Shown here: one piece after another, positions 1-8,968 of the stretch
Layout of the letters: every line of letters starts with the position of its first letter
Numbering within the stretch: the first letter of the stretch is position 1
Assembly (NCBI RefSeq): GCF_900129025.1
Contig: NZ_FQUM01000010.1
Coordinates: 1-64,000, forward strand
From: Mariniphaga anaerophila
GTDB taxonomy: Bacteria > Bacteroidota > Bacteroidia > Bacteroidales > Prolixibacteraceae
DNA: 64,000 nucleotides
Direction of reading: 5' to 3'
The notes under the pieces: model-generated
What the model was told of the DNA's origin: nothing
Databases searched by the model: none
The model's input: the letters and a program-made list of their open reading frames with translations, nothing else
Translations under genes and position numbers: made by a program

Positions 1-233
1 GTTTTCCCGGCATAATTCCAGTCCACGTCGCACAGGGCAACAATGTTTTCTGCACTCATGTTGCGCAGGTTGTTGCGCCCCATGCCGCCTACGCCTACTC
101 CGGCAATGTTCAGCTTGTCGCTTGGCGATACGTGGCCGAAACGTTTGCCCAGCACGGTGCCGGGTACAATGGTCAGCCCGGCGCCTGCCAGGGCCGTGGC
201 TTTTACAAATTTTCGGCGGCTAATTTCTTTCAT
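1..233 (-). CDS. Gfo/Idh/MocA family oxidoreductase, N-terminal part (cut by window edge)
   Basis: Reading the minus strand from the ATG at 233 gives an open frame to the window edge (about 77 residues). It begins with a twin-arginine-like leader (SRRKFVKATALAGAGL), followed by a Rossmann dinucleotide-binding start (LNIAGVGVGGMG) and the strand ending in ALCDVDW. This combination is typical of exported Bacteroidetes Gfo/Idh/MocA oxidoreductases, which use NAD(P) to oxidise or epimerise sugars. It lies 90 nt downstream of susD on the same strand, so it probably belongs to the same glycan-use locus. The catalytic domain is outside the window, so the substrate cannot be guessed. Confidence 0.8.
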   Translation of the reverse strand, partial: MKEISRRKFVKATALAGAGLTIVPGTVLGKRFGHVSPSDKLNIAGVGVGGMGRNNLRNMSAENIVALCDVDWNYAGK

Positions 234-260
234 AACTATTTCTTTTAAATTTAAACTTAA

Positions 261-296
261 TACCTCTGAGGAGAATATTTCGTCTCCCCAGAGGTA
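261..296 (-). promoter_or_regulatory. Imperfect 13-bp hairpin between susD and the oxidoreductase gene
   Basis: Arms 261-268 (TACCTCTG) and 289-296 pair perfectly. An inner arm, 270-274, pairs with 283-287 across one mismatch, leaving an 8-nt AT-rich loop. On the minus strand it follows the susD stop by about 27 nt and precedes the next ATG by 28 nt. No U-tract follows on the minus strand, so it is more likely an intercistronic mRNA-stability or processing hairpin than a terminator. Confidence 0.5.
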
Positions 297-322
297 TAAT
301 CAAAACTACATAAACCTTTTCT

Positions 323-1918
323 CTATTTGTATCTTTCGGTATCCCACCAGACCCGTACATTCGAGCCGTCTCCCTTTCCACCATTCAGGGAAGCAGATGT
401 TGCGTTTACTGTATTTTCTTCGCGTTCTTTATTTACGTAACGAAGTTTTTTCAAAAACTCTCCGTTGTTCGGTTTGATATTGGGATCGTCACTCTGAGCA
501 ATTGGTGTTAATTCCGGATATCCTGTTCTTCTGAATTCAGCCCATGCTTCATTTCCATTCGGGAACAAGGCAATCCATTTTTGAGTAATAACACGTTCAA
601 GCTTATTCTCGAAATCAGCTGCTTCGTCCCATTTTACAGAGCCTCCGGCAATATAACTTTCATCATTTGTTGTTTCGTACAAACTCGTATTTACATTGTG
701 TCTGGCTTCTTTGAAAGAAGCGCGTATTCCGTCTTCGTAATTAGTTCTTGCATCGCCGGCATTGTTCCATCCCCTGATGGCAGCTTCGGCTTTAAGAAAG
801 CACACTTCTGAAAAACACATGGTGTAGTAGGGGTATGCCCTGAATCCACTGGGAGTGCCGGTGCCTGAGTTCCATTCGGGAGCCCAAAGCAATCCCCAGA
901 TGTTTGAGTTTTCGGCCGGAGTGTTTCCAGCTTTGGTCAGTTGGTCGGTCGGAAGTCCGTTGCGAACACCTTTGAATTCGGGAGCCTCGCTTCCGTGAGT
1001 GCTTTCTGTTACTCCCCAGTAGCATTCCATGCGCGGGTCGTTAACAGAACTAAGTTCTTTATATGCTTTTTCCAATGTAGAACTCATTCTGAATTCATTC
1101 CAGTAACAAAGCGTATAAAGCGGGTGTCCTATTCCGTCGTTATCATCTGTACTTGTTGCCAGCGCGGCATTGTCGTCAACAGAAGAAAGAAGCGGGCCGT
1201 TTAATGCAGCTTCTCCTTCGGCTTTGGCTTTTTCGGGATCGACAAACGAAAGGCGAAGCGCGTAACGTAACCGGAGTGAATTGCCCAGTTTGATCCATTT
1301 TGCCACATCGCCACCATAAATAATATCCTGGTTGCCATATTTCATCTGTTCAACAGAAAAAGATGACGACAGTGCTTCAGTAGCTTCTTTCAGGTCTTTC
1401 AGAATGCTGTAATAAATGTCTTTTTGGGCATCGTAAATAGGTTTTTCTGTACCCCTGCTTGCTTCGCTGTACGGAATATCACCGAATAAATCGGTTGTTC
1501 GTGCCGTTCCTATGGCAGTGGCAATTCGGGCAATGTGATACATCTCCTCGTATTTGGGAGTTGCTTCCGCCATCTTTTTAATGTCCAGCAGGTTTTTTAA
1601 TACATAAGTGTAGTAGGGAGTCCAGTATGCAGTGGTAACCCAATTGTTGTTATACTCGTAGCGTCCTGACGAAAAATAAGAGGCGCTGTTGCTCATCCAT
1701 TGCACAAAAAGGTTGGTGTGCAGGTTTTCTCCCATCTGATAATTAGCCCATCCGCCGTTGGTTGCTTCACGTTCCAGTTTGGGGAACAGAAGGCTGGGGT
1801 CGATTTCTGTGGCAGCATTCGGGTTGGTATTCATTTCATCGAAATCATCAGTACATCCTACGAAAAGAACGAGCCCGATAAATAATATCTGAAAGATTCT
1901 AAATATTTTTTTCATCAT
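323..1918 (-). CDS. SusD/RagB-like nutrient-binding outer-membrane lipoprotein
   Basis: This 531-residue protein has a lipoprotein signal (hydrophobic run ending LFVGC, lipidated Cys near residue 22) followed by acidic residues, usual for surface-exposed Bacteroidetes lipoproteins. The body matches the SusD-like 2 subgroup: helical TPR-type segments (YYSILKDLKEATEAL, KWIKLGNSLRLRYALRL), the C-terminal helix TQKWIALFPNGNEAWAEFRRTGYP, and the end motif VWWDTERY. SusD proteins cap the SusC barrel and capture glycans or peptides at the cell surface. The start lies 9 nt after the susC stop, so the two are cotranscribed. No linked glycoside hydrolase is visible, so the ligand is unknown. Confidence 0.93.
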   Translation of the reverse strand: MMKKIFRIFQILFIGLVLFVGCTDDFDEMNTNPNAATEIDPSLLFPKLEREATNGGWANYQMGENLHTNLFVQWMSNSASYFSSGRYEYNNNWVTTAYWTPYYTYVLKNLLDIKKMAEATPKYEEMYHIARIATAIGTARTTDLFGDIPYSEASRGTEKPIYDAQKDIYYSILKDLKEATEALSSSFSVEQMKYGNQDIIYGGDVAKWIKLGNSLRLRYALRLSFVDPEKAKAEGEAALNGPLLSSVDDNAALATSTDDNDGIGHPLYTLCYWNEFRMSSTLEKAYKELSSVNDPRMECYWGVTESTHGSEAPEFKGVRNGLPTDQLTKAGNTPAENSNIWGLLWAPEWNSGTGTPSGFRAYPYYTMCFSEVCFLKAEAAIRGWNNAGDARTNYEDGIRASFKEARHNVNTSLYETTNDESYIAGGSVKWDEAADFENKLERVITQKWIALFPNGNEAWAEFRRTGYPELTPIAQSDDPNIKPNNGEFLKKLRYVNKEREENTVNATSASLNGGKGDGSNVRVWWDTERYK

Positions 1919-1926
1919 TCAAATTT

Positions 1927-4900
1927 TTAGAAAGTTAAATTAATGTTGAACCCAATATTGTTTGTAGGAGGCAATGAATTCAGTTCAAATGCCTGAGACC
2001 AGTCCTGCTGGTTTGAAGCGCCTTCGGGGTTTGTGCCCGGAGTATGCCTTACCAGGTAGAATAAATCGCGGCCTACCAACGATAGTTTCGCGTTTTTGAT
2101 AAAAGAAACTTTGCTTAGCAATGATTGCGGAATGTTGTATCCGAGTGAGATTTCTCTCAGTTTCATGTAAGTAGCATCATAAATGTATGCTTCTCCAATA
2201 CCGTAGGGCCCTCCAACTGACGACCAGTACTGTTCCGAAGTAATCTCTTTTGCATTTTTTTCTCCGGTAGAAGCAACAATCCCTTCAACAACCATTTTGT
2301 CGCGTCCTTCGAGGGTTCGGGTAGAAGTTCCTGCCTGCGTTGCCAGTGCATCGGTAACCGAGAGAATGTCTCCGCCGTATCTGATATCGAGCAACATGTT
2401 TAACGTCAGATTTTTGTAAGTTAATCTGGATGTGACAGCTCCTGTCCAGTCGGGTAGCATATTACCAACTTTTACATAATCAGATGTTGCAATTGGCAGT
2501 CCGTTATCATCAACCAAAACATTTCCTTTTTCATCACGTTTGAAAGCTTCGCTCATAATATCTCCAAACTTTTCGCCTTCTTTTACAACAACCTGCCCAA
2601 TCCTCATCGAGCCCAAAACGTGAGTTTTTACATCTTCATTCAGCGCAACACATTCGGTGGTGTTGGTGCCCCAGTTAAAATTGAGTTGCCATTCCAAATC
2701 TTTGGTTCTAACCGGCACGGTATTCAGCATAATTTCGAGTCCGCTGCTTTTTATTTTACCGGCATTAATAAACTTGCTGGTGTAGCCGGTTGACTGGGGA
2801 ATTGCCAGGGTTAAAATCTGATTAATGGTATTTGAGTTGTAATAAGTCAGATCCAGACCGAGACGGTTGTCGTACATTCTGAAATCAAATCCGCCTTCCC
2901 AGGAAGTGGTTTCTTCGGGTTTCAGATTGTAGAACGGCTGGGTGTTGGGCAATGTTGCATAAATAAGGTTGCCGTTGATTTTTGAAAAACTGTAAACCTG
3001 CGAAAGTCGGTACGGGTCGGTGTCGTTCCCAACCTGTGCCCACGAACCACGCAGTTTCAGAAAATCGATGGATTCGGGAAGTGTGATGATGTCTGAAAGA
3101 ATACCGCTTAAACTAACTGAAGGATAGAAGTACGAACGGTTGTTTGCCGGCAGGGTAGAAGACCAGTCGTTTCTTCCGGTAACATCAAGAAACAGGTAGT
3201 TTCTGAACCCCAATTGTACATTTCCGAGAACAGACTGAATTTCTTTTTCGGTAGAATATTCAGAAGCAGTTTGGCTGGAGCCGTTGGATAAATTGTTGAA
3301 CCCGTAAATAACAAGAGTGCCGGAGCTTCCTCCCAATGAGTTGTATTTTCTGTTCATAACAGCTGCTCCGATGTTGGAATTCAATGTGAAATCGTTGAAC
3401 GTTTTGTCAATTTTCAGCATGATGTCTGAATTGACCTCACGAAGTTCAACTTCGGAACGACTTCTGGAGGGGTTCTGTCCGTTTACACTTTTCAGGCTGT
3501 AATACCCGTTGTGATCGTGCCAGTAATCCATCCCTGTTTTTCCGGCAACAGAAAGCCAGTCTGTAATTTTAAACGAAGCATTTACCACTCCGGTAAACCT
3601 GTCTCTTTTTGTAATACTGCTTTTTTTGTTGGAAACCAGGTTGTAAGGATTGAGAAATTCGTTACTGGGGCCGGTCCAGTTCATTGGGATATCATCAACG
3701 GTCAGGTTATCCTGCAAATCTTCGAGCCTGATGTTGGCCGGCATCTTAGTGAACATCTGCATGAGTCCGTATTCGCCCAGCGCAACCCTGTTTTTTGTTT
3801 CCTGGCGGGTGTAAGTTCCTTTTACTCCAACGGTTAAACGTTCGTATTTGTAGTTGGTACTTAAATCGAAGTATTTCCGGTCGATGCTGTTGTTTGGAGT
3901 TACCCCGTCAATTTGCGTATCGGTAAACGAGAAGCGTGCTGCCGCATTTTCTCCACCACCCTGAATAGAAACAGAGTTGGATGCGCTCAGCCCGGTTTGG
4001 AAAAAATTTTTGACGCGGTCTTTTTGTGCGGTCATGGCATAATCGCCTGCTTCACGATCGTAATATTTGTCGCGCCAGTTTTTGATGGTTTGTCCTGTCA
4101 TCTTTGGTCCCCATCCCTGTTTGGAAGCAATGTCGAAAACGCCGGAATTACCCTGCCCGTATTCCCATTGGAAATCGTAACCGTCGTACAAATTAGTCCA
4201 GTTATAGTTTCCGTTATACTGAACCTGCATTGACTGGTTTTGTTTTGCCTTTTTTGTGGTAATTACCACTGCACCGTTCTGCGCGCGCGAACCGTAAAGT
4301 GCAGCAGCATTCGGGCCTTTTAGTACCGAAATGCTTTCAATGTCGTCGGGGTTAATTTCGGAAGCAGCGGTGGCCACATCGGAACCTCCCCACTGGCTGA
4401 AATCGCCGGTGTAGGTATTGTCAATGGGAACTCCGTCTACAACCCAAAGCGGTTGGTTGTTTCCGCTTAACGAATTCAAACCACGCATAATTACACGGGT
4501 AGAACCTCCGGTGCCACTTGACGACTGGGAAATATAAACCCCTGCCACTTTCCCCTGCAACATGTTTGCAATGTTTTCAGACCGTACTTCGTTAAAGTCT
4601 TTGGTGTTTACTTCCTGCATGGCATATCCCAGTGTTTTTTTCTCCCGTTTCATGCCAAGCGCAGTAACAACTACTTCGTCGAGTTCGGTTAACTTTTTTT
4701 GCAATACAATGTCGACAACAGACCTGCCGTTAACCGGGGCTTCGAGTGCTTCGAAACCGATAAATGAAAATACCAAAACAGCATTATCGTTGCTTACGTT
4801 TAACTGATAAACTCCATCTGCATTGGTTATAATTCCGTTACTGGTACCCTTTTCAATAATATTTACTCCCGGCAAGGGTTCCCCCTCGGGAGATACAACT

Positions 4901-4995
4901 TTACCCGTTACGTTTATTTGTGCCATAGCACTTGCGCAAACGAATAAAAACAAAAATGCTCCAAAAAATTTTTTTGTAAAAAAACTGATTTTCAT
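1927..4995 (-). CDS. SusC/RagA-family TonB-linked outer-membrane transporter
   Basis: At 1022 residues this is the usual size for SusC. In order: a signal peptide ending ASAMAQ; a carboxypeptidase-regulatory-like domain (residues about 27-110, GKVVSPEGEPLPGVNI); the TonB-box region and plug (LDEVVVTALGM, then MLQGKVAGVYISQ, RGLNSLSGNNQPLWVVDG, VLKGPNAAALYGSRAQNGAVVITTK); and a long beta-barrel ending in Phe (IGFNINLTF). It imports oligomeric substrates using TonB energy with its SusD partner. The pair is expected to respond to the ROK regulator encoded 285 bp upstream on the same strand, although no operator is evident. Confidence 0.95.
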   Translation of the reverse strand: MKISFFTKKFFGAFLFLFVCASAMAQINVTGKVVSPEGEPLPGVNIIEKGTSNGIITNADGVYQLNVSNDNAVLVFSFIGFEALEAPVNGRSVVDIVLQKKLTELDEVVVTALGMKREKKTLGYAMQEVNTKDFNEVRSENIANMLQGKVAGVYISQSSSGTGGSTRVIMRGLNSLSGNNQPLWVVDGVPIDNTYTGDFSQWGGSDVATAASEINPDDIESISVLKGPNAAALYGSRAQNGAVVITTKKAKQNQSMQVQYNGNYNWTNLYDGYDFQWEYGQGNSGVFDIASKQGWGPKMTGQTIKNWRDKYYDREAGDYAMTAQKDRVKNFFQTGLSASNSVSIQGGGENAAARFSFTDTQIDGVTPNNSIDRKYFDLSTNYKYERLTVGVKGTYTRQETKNRVALGEYGLMQMFTKMPANIRLEDLQDNLTVDDIPMNWTGPSNEFLNPYNLVSNKKSSITKRDRFTGVVNASFKITDWLSVAGKTGMDYWHDHNGYYSLKSVNGQNPSRSRSEVELREVNSDIMLKIDKTFNDFTLNSNIGAAVMNRKYNSLGGSSGTLVIYGFNNLSNGSSQTASEYSTEKEIQSVLGNVQLGFRNYLFLDVTGRNDWSSTLPANNRSYFYPSVSLSGILSDIITLPESIDFLKLRGSWAQVGNDTDPYRLSQVYSFSKINGNLIYATLPNTQPFYNLKPEETTSWEGGFDFRMYDNRLGLDLTYYNSNTINQILTLAIPQSTGYTSKFINAGKIKSSGLEIMLNTVPVRTKDLEWQLNFNWGTNTTECVALNEDVKTHVLGSMRIGQVVVKEGEKFGDIMSEAFKRDEKGNVLVDDNGLPIATSDYVKVGNMLPDWTGAVTSRLTYKNLTLNMLLDIRYGGDILSVTDALATQAGTSTRTLEGRDKMVVEGIVASTGEKNAKEITSEQYWSSVGGPYGIGEAYIYDATYMKLREISLGYNIPQSLLSKVSFIKNAKLSLVGRDLFYLVRHTPGTNPEGASNQQDWSQAFELNSLPPTNNIGFNINLTF

Positions 4996-5280
4996 AGTTT
5001 TTTAATTTTTAGTTCTAAACTTACAGTTTACATCGTTGAATTAATAATAATGTTTGTTTTTAGACCGGAATGGTCAAAACTGCCTCCTACCAACACTTTT
5101 TAAGGCTGGAAAATTGATAAATTCCCTGATTTGGAGTAAATTTGTTTTTCTTACAGTTATATTTACTCCTGCCTGCTTTTTAGCTTCCGACGGCTTGAAG
5201 CAGGCTTTTTCTTTCTTGTTTTTCTTAAGATCCGTTTCCCATTGTTCAATTCATTTAGATTAATATTTCCTGTTTTTTTG

Positions 5281-6528
5281 TTAAATCAATTGCATCCTGC
5301 TCAGCACCAGCGCGCCTGCACCTTTTATTGCCGCGTCAGAACCAATTGACGAAAAAGTTAGTTCGCATGAACGTAGGGGGAGAGACAATGCCGTATGAAG
5401 CATGCCTGCTTTTATTGAATCCATTAAAATTGCGTCTGCCGGAGCAAATTTTCCTCCAACTATAATAACCCCGGGATTGAGCAGGTTGAGTACGTTGCCC
5501 AACGCTTTCCCGAGTTTGAAACCCATGTTGTGGGTAATTGAAATCGAAAGCGCATCGCCTTTGGATGCTGCTCTCAGTATATCCAGATAATCTATTTTTT
5601 CTTCTTCTTTTTTGGTTAACAATAAAGAAGTTTCGTTTTTTTCGATGTGCTCGTGGAAATTTCGTTCGAGGGCATGTCCTCCTACTTCTGTTCCCACACA
5701 TCCTCTTTTTCCGCACAAACAAAGCCGGTTACTGTCGCCCAGCTGAATGTGCCCAAACTCACCTGCAAAACCCTGTTCTCCGCCTATTATTTCGCCGTTG
5801 GAAATGATTGCCATTCCTAATCCTCCACTGAGGTTGAGCACAAAAGCGTTCTGTATATTTTTTGCTTTTCCAAAATATTGTTCGGCTAGTCCGAGCACAT
5901 GGGTGTCGTTGTCTACATAAACCGGGAATACGAATTTTTCAGTAAAGAAATCGACCAGCGATCCATCTAAAAAGTTGAAATAGTTGTAAGAATACCCGGT
6001 GCGCGCATTAACCCGGCCGGTAATTCCAATGCCCATTCCTAAAATTCGCTGTTGATTGACTTTTGATTTATCGACCGCAGTTTGAATAAAAGCCACTACC
6101 TTTTCGAGACATTCTGTTGAGTTTTCCAAAACAAAACTGTCGTCGGTAATCGAGTAAACTTCGTCCATCTCCAGGTTGTAAACAGAAAGAGACAAGCCTT
6201 TCAGTAAAATAACCAGTCCGATTGAATACGCATATTCGGGGTCGATTCTGTACAGCGCGGGACGACGTCCGTTGTCTGTTTCTTTTTTCCCTGATTCAAC
6301 AATGATTTTATCATCGATGAGCTCGTTGATGAGTTTCGTTCCGGTTGGAATACTCAATTTAACTTTTTTGCAAATTGCAGGAATTGTAAGATCCTCTTCT
6401 GATCTGTTCAGGAGAGCAACAATCTTCCTTTTCTTCGCCACCTGTCGGTTTTGGTTGTTTATGTCGTCTATATTTCTTGAAAATAAGTCCACGGCTGGTT
6501 TATTATCCGTTTTGTAATTTCTTGGCAA
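5281..6528 (-). CDS. ROK-family transcriptional regulator (NagC/XylR type)
   Basis: This 415-residue protein has an N-terminal winged helix (residues about 30-95, LTIPAICKKVKLSIPTGTK as the helix-turn-helix) and a full ROK sugar-kinase-like domain. The phosphate-binding region reads GIGITGRVNARTG. The ROK signature lies around VDNDTHVLGLAEQYFG and LNLSGGLGMAIISNGEIIGG. The zinc site GH-x9-CxCGx2GC (GHIQLGDSNRLCLCGKRGC) is intact. HTH-bearing ROK proteins repress or activate sugar genes in response to a sugar or sugar phosphate. It is co-oriented with, and immediately upstream of, the susC-susD-oxidoreductase set, so it is the likely local regulator. Whether it also phosphorylates sugar is not decidable from sequence. 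Confidence 0.92.
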   Translation of the reverse strand: MPRNYKTDNKPAVDLFSRNIDDINNQNRQVAKKRKIVALLNRSEEDLTIPAICKKVKLSIPTGTKLINELIDDKIIVESGKKETDNGRRPALYRIDPEYAYSIGLVILLKGLSLSVYNLEMDEVYSITDDSFVLENSTECLEKVVAFIQTAVDKSKVNQQRILGMGIGITGRVNARTGYSYNYFNFLDGSLVDFFTEKFVFPVYVDNDTHVLGLAEQYFGKAKNIQNAFVLNLSGGLGMAIISNGEIIGGEQGFAGEFGHIQLGDSNRLCLCGKRGCVGTEVGGHALERNFHEHIEKNETSLLLTKKEEEKIDYLDILRAASKGDALSISITHNMGFKLGKALGNVLNLLNPGVIIVGGKFAPADAILMDSIKAGMLHTALSLPLRSCELTFSSIGSDAAIKGAGALVLSRMQLI

Positions 6529-6795
6529 GTTTATAAATATTTTTATTAATGTCCTAGTAAAAATTCTTTTTTTTTATTTAGGAAATCGACGAATTGCTCA
6601 ATGATTTCATATAAAAATAAAGAACAGTACCGAAGAAGAGGAGCCAGCGCGTACTTTTTAGAAATTTTTTTGAAAATACTATAAAAATTGCAAGATATGA
6701 ATTAGTGGCAGGGCGAATATTGAAAGCCACAGAAAGTGAGGATTGCCGGCTAAGTCTGAAAATTGTGTTGAGGAACTTTGTTCTTTTACGTTTGT

Positions 6796-7266
6796 TTATT
6801 GGTCGGGCATTCTCTCCATAAAATAGTAAACACCTGTATCGTCTGTTTTTTTGAACCCCAAACGCTGGTATAGCCTTAGTGCAGGATTGTAATATTCAAC
6901 ATGGATGTTTAGTTTTTTTTCGGTTTCTTTTGATTCATTAATTAATGCTTGCAGCAGTTTTGTTCCTGTTCCTTTTCCTCTGTGCTCCGGAAGCAGGGCA
7001 ATGTCCATTATTCTGATTTGAGATTCAGTTCGCCACACGTACAATCTGCCGGCCGGCTTATTGTTTATCAGAACAAGATTGAATTCGGCATCTTTGTATG
7101 CATTGGTGTAATGTGCATGTTGTGCATTGAACTGAAATTCGATAAACCGTTGTTTCTCTTCTTCGCTCATTGCCGTCAGCGAAAGTTCTTCTTCGCGGGT
7201 GCTCCTGTATAGCTTTATCAAGAAAGGAAGGTCATCAGGATTTATGGTGCGGAAAGAAATATTCAT
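6796..7266 (-). CDS. GNAT family N-acetyltransferase
   Basis: I place the start at the ATG at 7266, giving MNISFRTINPDDLPFL. The frame is open further upstream, but that extension is lysine/tyrosine-rich and unlike the family. About 156 residues hold the complete GNAT fold: the beta4-alpha3 acetyl-CoA pyrophosphate loop is LLPEHRGKGTGTKLLQAL (Q/R-x-x-G-x-G/A), and the C-terminal motif YNPALRLYQRLGFKKTDDTGVYYFM is typical. It transfers an acetyl group from acetyl-CoA to an unknown amine. It is divergent from the tail-collar cluster that begins 107 bp away, and nothing links it to its neighbours. Confidence 0.85.
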   Translation of the reverse strand: MNISFRTINPDDLPFLIKLYRSTREEELSLTAMSEEEKQRFIEFQFNAQHAHYTNAYKDAEFNLVLINNKPAGRLYVWRTESQIRIMDIALLPEHRGKGTGTKLLQALINESKETEKKLNIHVEYYNPALRLYQRLGFKKTDDTGVYYFMERMPDQ

Positions 7267-7372
7267 CGTGATAAAAATTGAATACAAATAAAGCAAAAAC
7301 GTTTTATATTTTCTCAACTTAATTATCTTTGAGTTCATATAGTTCTATGTCAGATAAACTTATCTAATAAAT

Positions 7373-7894
7373 ATGTCAGAGCCATTTATTGCAGAAATAA
7401 GGATTTTTGCCGGAAATTTTGAGCCCCGCGGCTGGGCATTTTGTAACGGACAGTTACTTCCCATAGCACAGAATACAGCATTATTTTCTCTAATCGGAAC
7501 TACCTATGGCGGCGATGGAAGAACCACAACCGCCTTACCCAATTTGCAGGGGAGGGCGCCAATGCATCCGGGCCAAGGTCCTGGTCTGACTTCCCGGCAA
7601 TTAGGGGAAAGTGGTGGGAGAGAAACAGTTGTTTTGTTGGAAAATCAGCTCCCGGTACATAATCATCAGATGTACGTAAATGGTGCAGCGGTCGGTGACT
7701 CAAATCTGCCGGGCGACAAGTTTTTTGCGAATTCTTCAGTGCCACCAGCAAGTGTTTACAGTAATGATGTCCCTGACCTTCAGGTTCCGTTGATAACGGG
7801 GGAAAGCAATTCGCAGCCTCATAATAATATGCAGCCCCACCTTACAATGAATTTTATAATTGCCTTGGTTGGCTTATATCCGTCACGTAGCTAA
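7373..7894 (+). CDS. Phage tail-collar domain protein (MdpB-like), paralogue 1
   Basis: This 173-residue protein has the hallmark tail-collar (PF07484-type) start: MSEPFIAEIRIFAGNF, then PRGWAFCNGQLLPI, FSLIGTTYGGDGRTT and ALPNLQGRAPMH. After a variable middle it ends FIIALVGLYPSR. In phages this domain sits at the base of tail fibres. Bacterial stand-alone versions were named microcystin-dependent protein (MdpB) and have no established function. There is no signal peptide. It is the first of three tandem paralogues spaced by 11 and 13 nt, so probably one operon. No other phage structural gene is nearby, which argues against a prophage. Confidence 0.9.
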   Translation: MSEPFIAEIRIFAGNFEPRGWAFCNGQLLPIAQNTALFSLIGTTYGGDGRTTTALPNLQGRAPMHPGQGPGLTSRQLGESGGRETVVLLENQLPVHNHQMYVNGAAVGDSNLPGDKFFANSSVPPASVYSNDVPDLQVPLITGESNSQPHNNMQPHLTMNFIIALVGLYPSRS

Positions 7895-7905
7895 TACTAT
7901 AGAAT

Positions 7906-8430
7906 ATGTCAGAACCTTATGTTGGAGAAATAAGAATGTTTGCCGGCAATTTTGCCCCGAGAGGCTGGGCTTTTTGCGACGGACAATTGATGGCTGTATC
8001 GCAAAATGATGCGTTATTTTCGTTGCTCGGAACCACATATGGCGGCGACGGAAGAACCACCTTCGCATTGCCAGATCTTAGAGGACGAATCCCTGTACAT
8101 GCAGGTGACGGGCCGGGTTTAGCGCCAAAACGACTTGGGGAAAGAGGAGGAGCTGAATCAGTTACGCTCGCTGTAAATCACATGCCGGCGCATAAACATG
8201 AGATTGTCTGTAACGATTTTGTTGGTAACTCATTGGGCGATTCTGAAAGCAGAGCAATTGCCGCAGGTACGAACAGCAGAGTTTTTACTGATAACGCTGA
8301 AAATCTGGTTCCTTTAAATAATGGTACGATTGGTAACGCAGGAGGAAACCAGAGTCATGCCAATTTAATGCCATACAATTGTGTGCATTTTATCATTTCA
8401 CTTGTCGGTATTTATCCGTCAAGACATTAA
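7906..8430 (+). CDS. Phage tail-collar domain protein (MdpB-like), paralogue 2
   Basis: This 174-residue protein shares the N-terminal block of its neighbours almost word for word (MSEPYVGEIRMFAGNF, PRGWAFCDGQLMAVSQ, FSLLGTTYGGDGRTTFALPD) and the tail FIISLVGIYPSR. The middle region (about residues 75-150) differs strongly, with its own insert NDFVGNSLGDSESRAI. Conserved ends with a variable middle suggest that one scaffold presents different tips. It starts 11 nt after paralogue 1 stops. The molecular function is unknown and no signal peptide is present. Confidence 0.9.
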   Translation: MSEPYVGEIRMFAGNFAPRGWAFCDGQLMAVSQNDALFSLLGTTYGGDGRTTFALPDLRGRIPVHAGDGPGLAPKRLGERGGAESVTLAVNHMPAHKHEIVCNDFVGNSLGDSESRAIAAGTNSRVFTDNAENLVPLNNGTIGNAGGNQSHANLMPYNCVHFIISLVGIYPSRH

Positions 8431-8443
8431 AAGAAAGTAAATT

Positions 8444-8962
8444 ATGTCAGAACCATTTTTAGCAGAAATACGAATTGTAGGGTTCAATTTTGCGCCACGA
8501 GGCTGGGCCTTTTGCGACGGGCAGATTCTACCCATAAATCAAAATCAGAGTTTGTTTTCGTTGTTGGGAACTACCTACGGAGGTGATGGCCGGACAACTT
8601 TTGCTCTTCCCGAATTAAGGGGGCGTGCGCCTATTCATACAGGAAGCAGTGCTGGTGGAACGAATCATGCATTGGGTCAGAAATCTGGCCAGGAAAATCA
8701 TACTTTATCTGCGTCGGAAGTTACACATGGGCATAATTTGAATATTGTCGATGCCGAGGGAACAAACACCGCAGGTGCGCAGTCATCACTTTCTGTGTCG
8801 AAGTTTGAACCGCGTTTTTCTAATGTTCCCAATGGATCTAAAACAATGAATTCAGGTAGTGTTTCCAGTGCCGGTAATGGCGATGCGCACGAAAATATGC
8901 AACCTTATTTGGCTTTAAATTTTTGTATTGCACTTCAGGGACTTTTCCCTTCCCGAAATTAA
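8444..8962 (+). CDS. Phage tail-collar domain protein (MdpB-like), paralogue 3
   Basis: This 172-residue protein is the third tandem copy, with MSEPFLAEIRIVGFNF, PRGWAFCDGQILPINQ, FSLLGTTYGGDGRTTFALPE and the end FCIALQGLFPSR. It is the most divergent of the three in the middle and tail, with a Ser/Gly/Asn-rich segment around residues 100-150. It starts 13 nt after paralogue 2, and the next gene begins 6 nt after its stop, so the group is very likely cotranscribed with the downstream binding protein. Triplets of this domain may form a heteromeric fibre; this is inference. Confidence 0.9.
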   Translation: MSEPFLAEIRIVGFNFAPRGWAFCDGQILPINQNQSLFSLLGTTYGGDGRTTFALPELRGRAPIHTGSSAGGTNHALGQKSGQENHTLSASEVTHGHNLNIVDAEGTNTAGAQSSLSVSKFEPRFSNVPNGSKTMNSGSVSSAGNGDAHENMQPYLALNFCIALQGLFPSRN

Positions 8963-8968
8963 AATTGT

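Noticed and set aside
7373-8962. Tail-collar genes as evidence of a prophage.
   Set aside because: No capsid, terminase, tail tube, lysis or integrase gene is adjacent. Stand-alone tandem collar proteins are known in non-phage bacterial loci.
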